This document shows positions 63,300-64,000 of a stretch of DNA of 64,000 nucleotides, piece after piece. The stretch is from Apostichopus japonicus (Eukaryota; Echinodermata; Holothuroidea; Aspidochirotida; Stichopodidae): positions 8,381,001 to 8,445,000 of the forward strand of contig NC_092568.1 in assembly GCF_037975245.1 (NCBI RefSeq). Reading direction: 5' to 3'. Position numbers and translations under genes: made by a program. The notes under the pieces were generated by a model. It made no database searches. It had not been told where the DNA came from and was given only the letters and a program-made list of their open reading frames with translations. Position 1 is the stretch's first letter. Every line of letters starts with the position of its first letter.

Positions 63300-63940
63300 C
63301 TGAAATGGGAAGAAAGTACAATATAACCCTTAACTGAAATGGATTAAAGCGAGCAAGATTGTCTATACACCTCTATCACTCAGAGGACTTGTCTTCTTAG
63401 CGAATGGTCCTGAAATGGGGAGGAAAGTACGATATAACCAATAACTGAAATGAATTAAAGCGAGCAAGATTGTCTATACACCTCTATCACTCAGAGGACT
63501 TGTCTTCTTAGCGAATGGTCCTGAAATGGGGAGGAAAGTACGATATAACCAATAATTGAAATGAATTAAAGCGAGCAAGATTGTCTATACACCTCTATCA
63601 CTCAGAGGACTTGTCTTCTTAGCGAATGGTCCTGAAATGGGGAGGAAAGTACGATATAACCAATAATTGAAATGAATTAAAGCGAGCAAGATTGTCTATA
63701 CACCTCTATCACTCAGAGGACTTGTCCTCTTAGCGAATGGTCTTGAAATGGGGAGGAAAGTACGATATAACCAATAATTGAAATGAATTAAAGCGAGCAA
63801 GATTGTCTATACACCTCTATCACTCAGAGGACTTGTCCTCTTAGCGAATGGTCTTGAAATGGGGAGGAAAGTACGATATAACCAATAACTGAAATTAATT
63901 AAAGCGAGTAAGATTGTCTATACACCTCTATCACTCAGAT
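63281..63940. repeat. Six-copy tandem array of a 110/111-bp unit
   Basis: Units start at 63281, 63391, 63502, 63613, 63724 and 63835 and are nearly identical. The two rightmost units share private changes (GTCCTCTTAG, GGTCTTGAAA). On the minus strand every unit carries a pyrimidine tract plus CATTTCAG (or CATTTCAAG) followed by about 20 bases identical to the start of the candidate exon at 63299. Confidence 0.95.
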
Positions 63941-64000
63941 GCATTGCTTCATTCTTTTCCATTCATAATAATCCATTCAATTCATAAACTGATATACTAC

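Noticed and set aside
63281..63940. CRISPR-like or satellite-protein array
   Set aside because: Units are contiguous with no spacer/repeat alternation, the genome is eukaryotic, and all units contain stops in every useful frame.

Overview
This is eukaryotic DNA from an intron-rich, AT-rich animal genome. Three things point to a marine invertebrate deuterostome, most plausibly an echinoderm: the receptor architecture, with EGF, SEA and transmembrane segments and symmetric phase-1 EGF exons; LINE/SINE tails ending GCGCTATATAA followed by ATT repeats; and many miniature transposons. A sea cucumber is my best guess, but it rests on general resemblance and not on a search.

Layout. (1) 1-5450: a plus-strand gene with four coding exons (376-393, 724-881, 1306-1507, 2564-5239) that join in frame to 1017 residues. 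I do not recognise the product. It is an acidic, low-complexity protein carrying two copies of a module of about 110 residues, and poly(A) signals follow it. (2) About 5450-35100: a convergent minus-strand gene. Fourteen coding exons join without a frame break into a 552-residue type I membrane protein: signal peptide, EGF, EGF, a half calcium-binding-type EGF, EGF, EGF, a short VWC/pacifastin-like cysteine module, SEA domain, transmembrane helix, and a tyrosine-bearing cytoplasmic tail. (3) About 36-62.9 kb: no coding exon that I can support. It holds mobile-element remnants, microsatellites, G-runs and foldbacks. (4) 63.0-64.0 kb: the edge of what may be another minus-strand gene, with a candidate terminal exon next to a six-copy array of a 111-bp unit.

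Mobile DNA is the other main content: two copies of a 360-bp TTAA-flanked MITE, one beside its own unfilled paralogous target; a hAT-type MITE with a perfect 8-bp target duplication and a second hAT-like MITE; a 56-bp-arm hairpin and a longer foldback; two tRNA-derived SINE heads; and a degraded LINE 3' end.

The two main genes show no functional link beyond being tail-to-tail neighbours. Exon coordinates were read by hand from splice signals, open frames and phase consistency. They have not been checked against transcripts.
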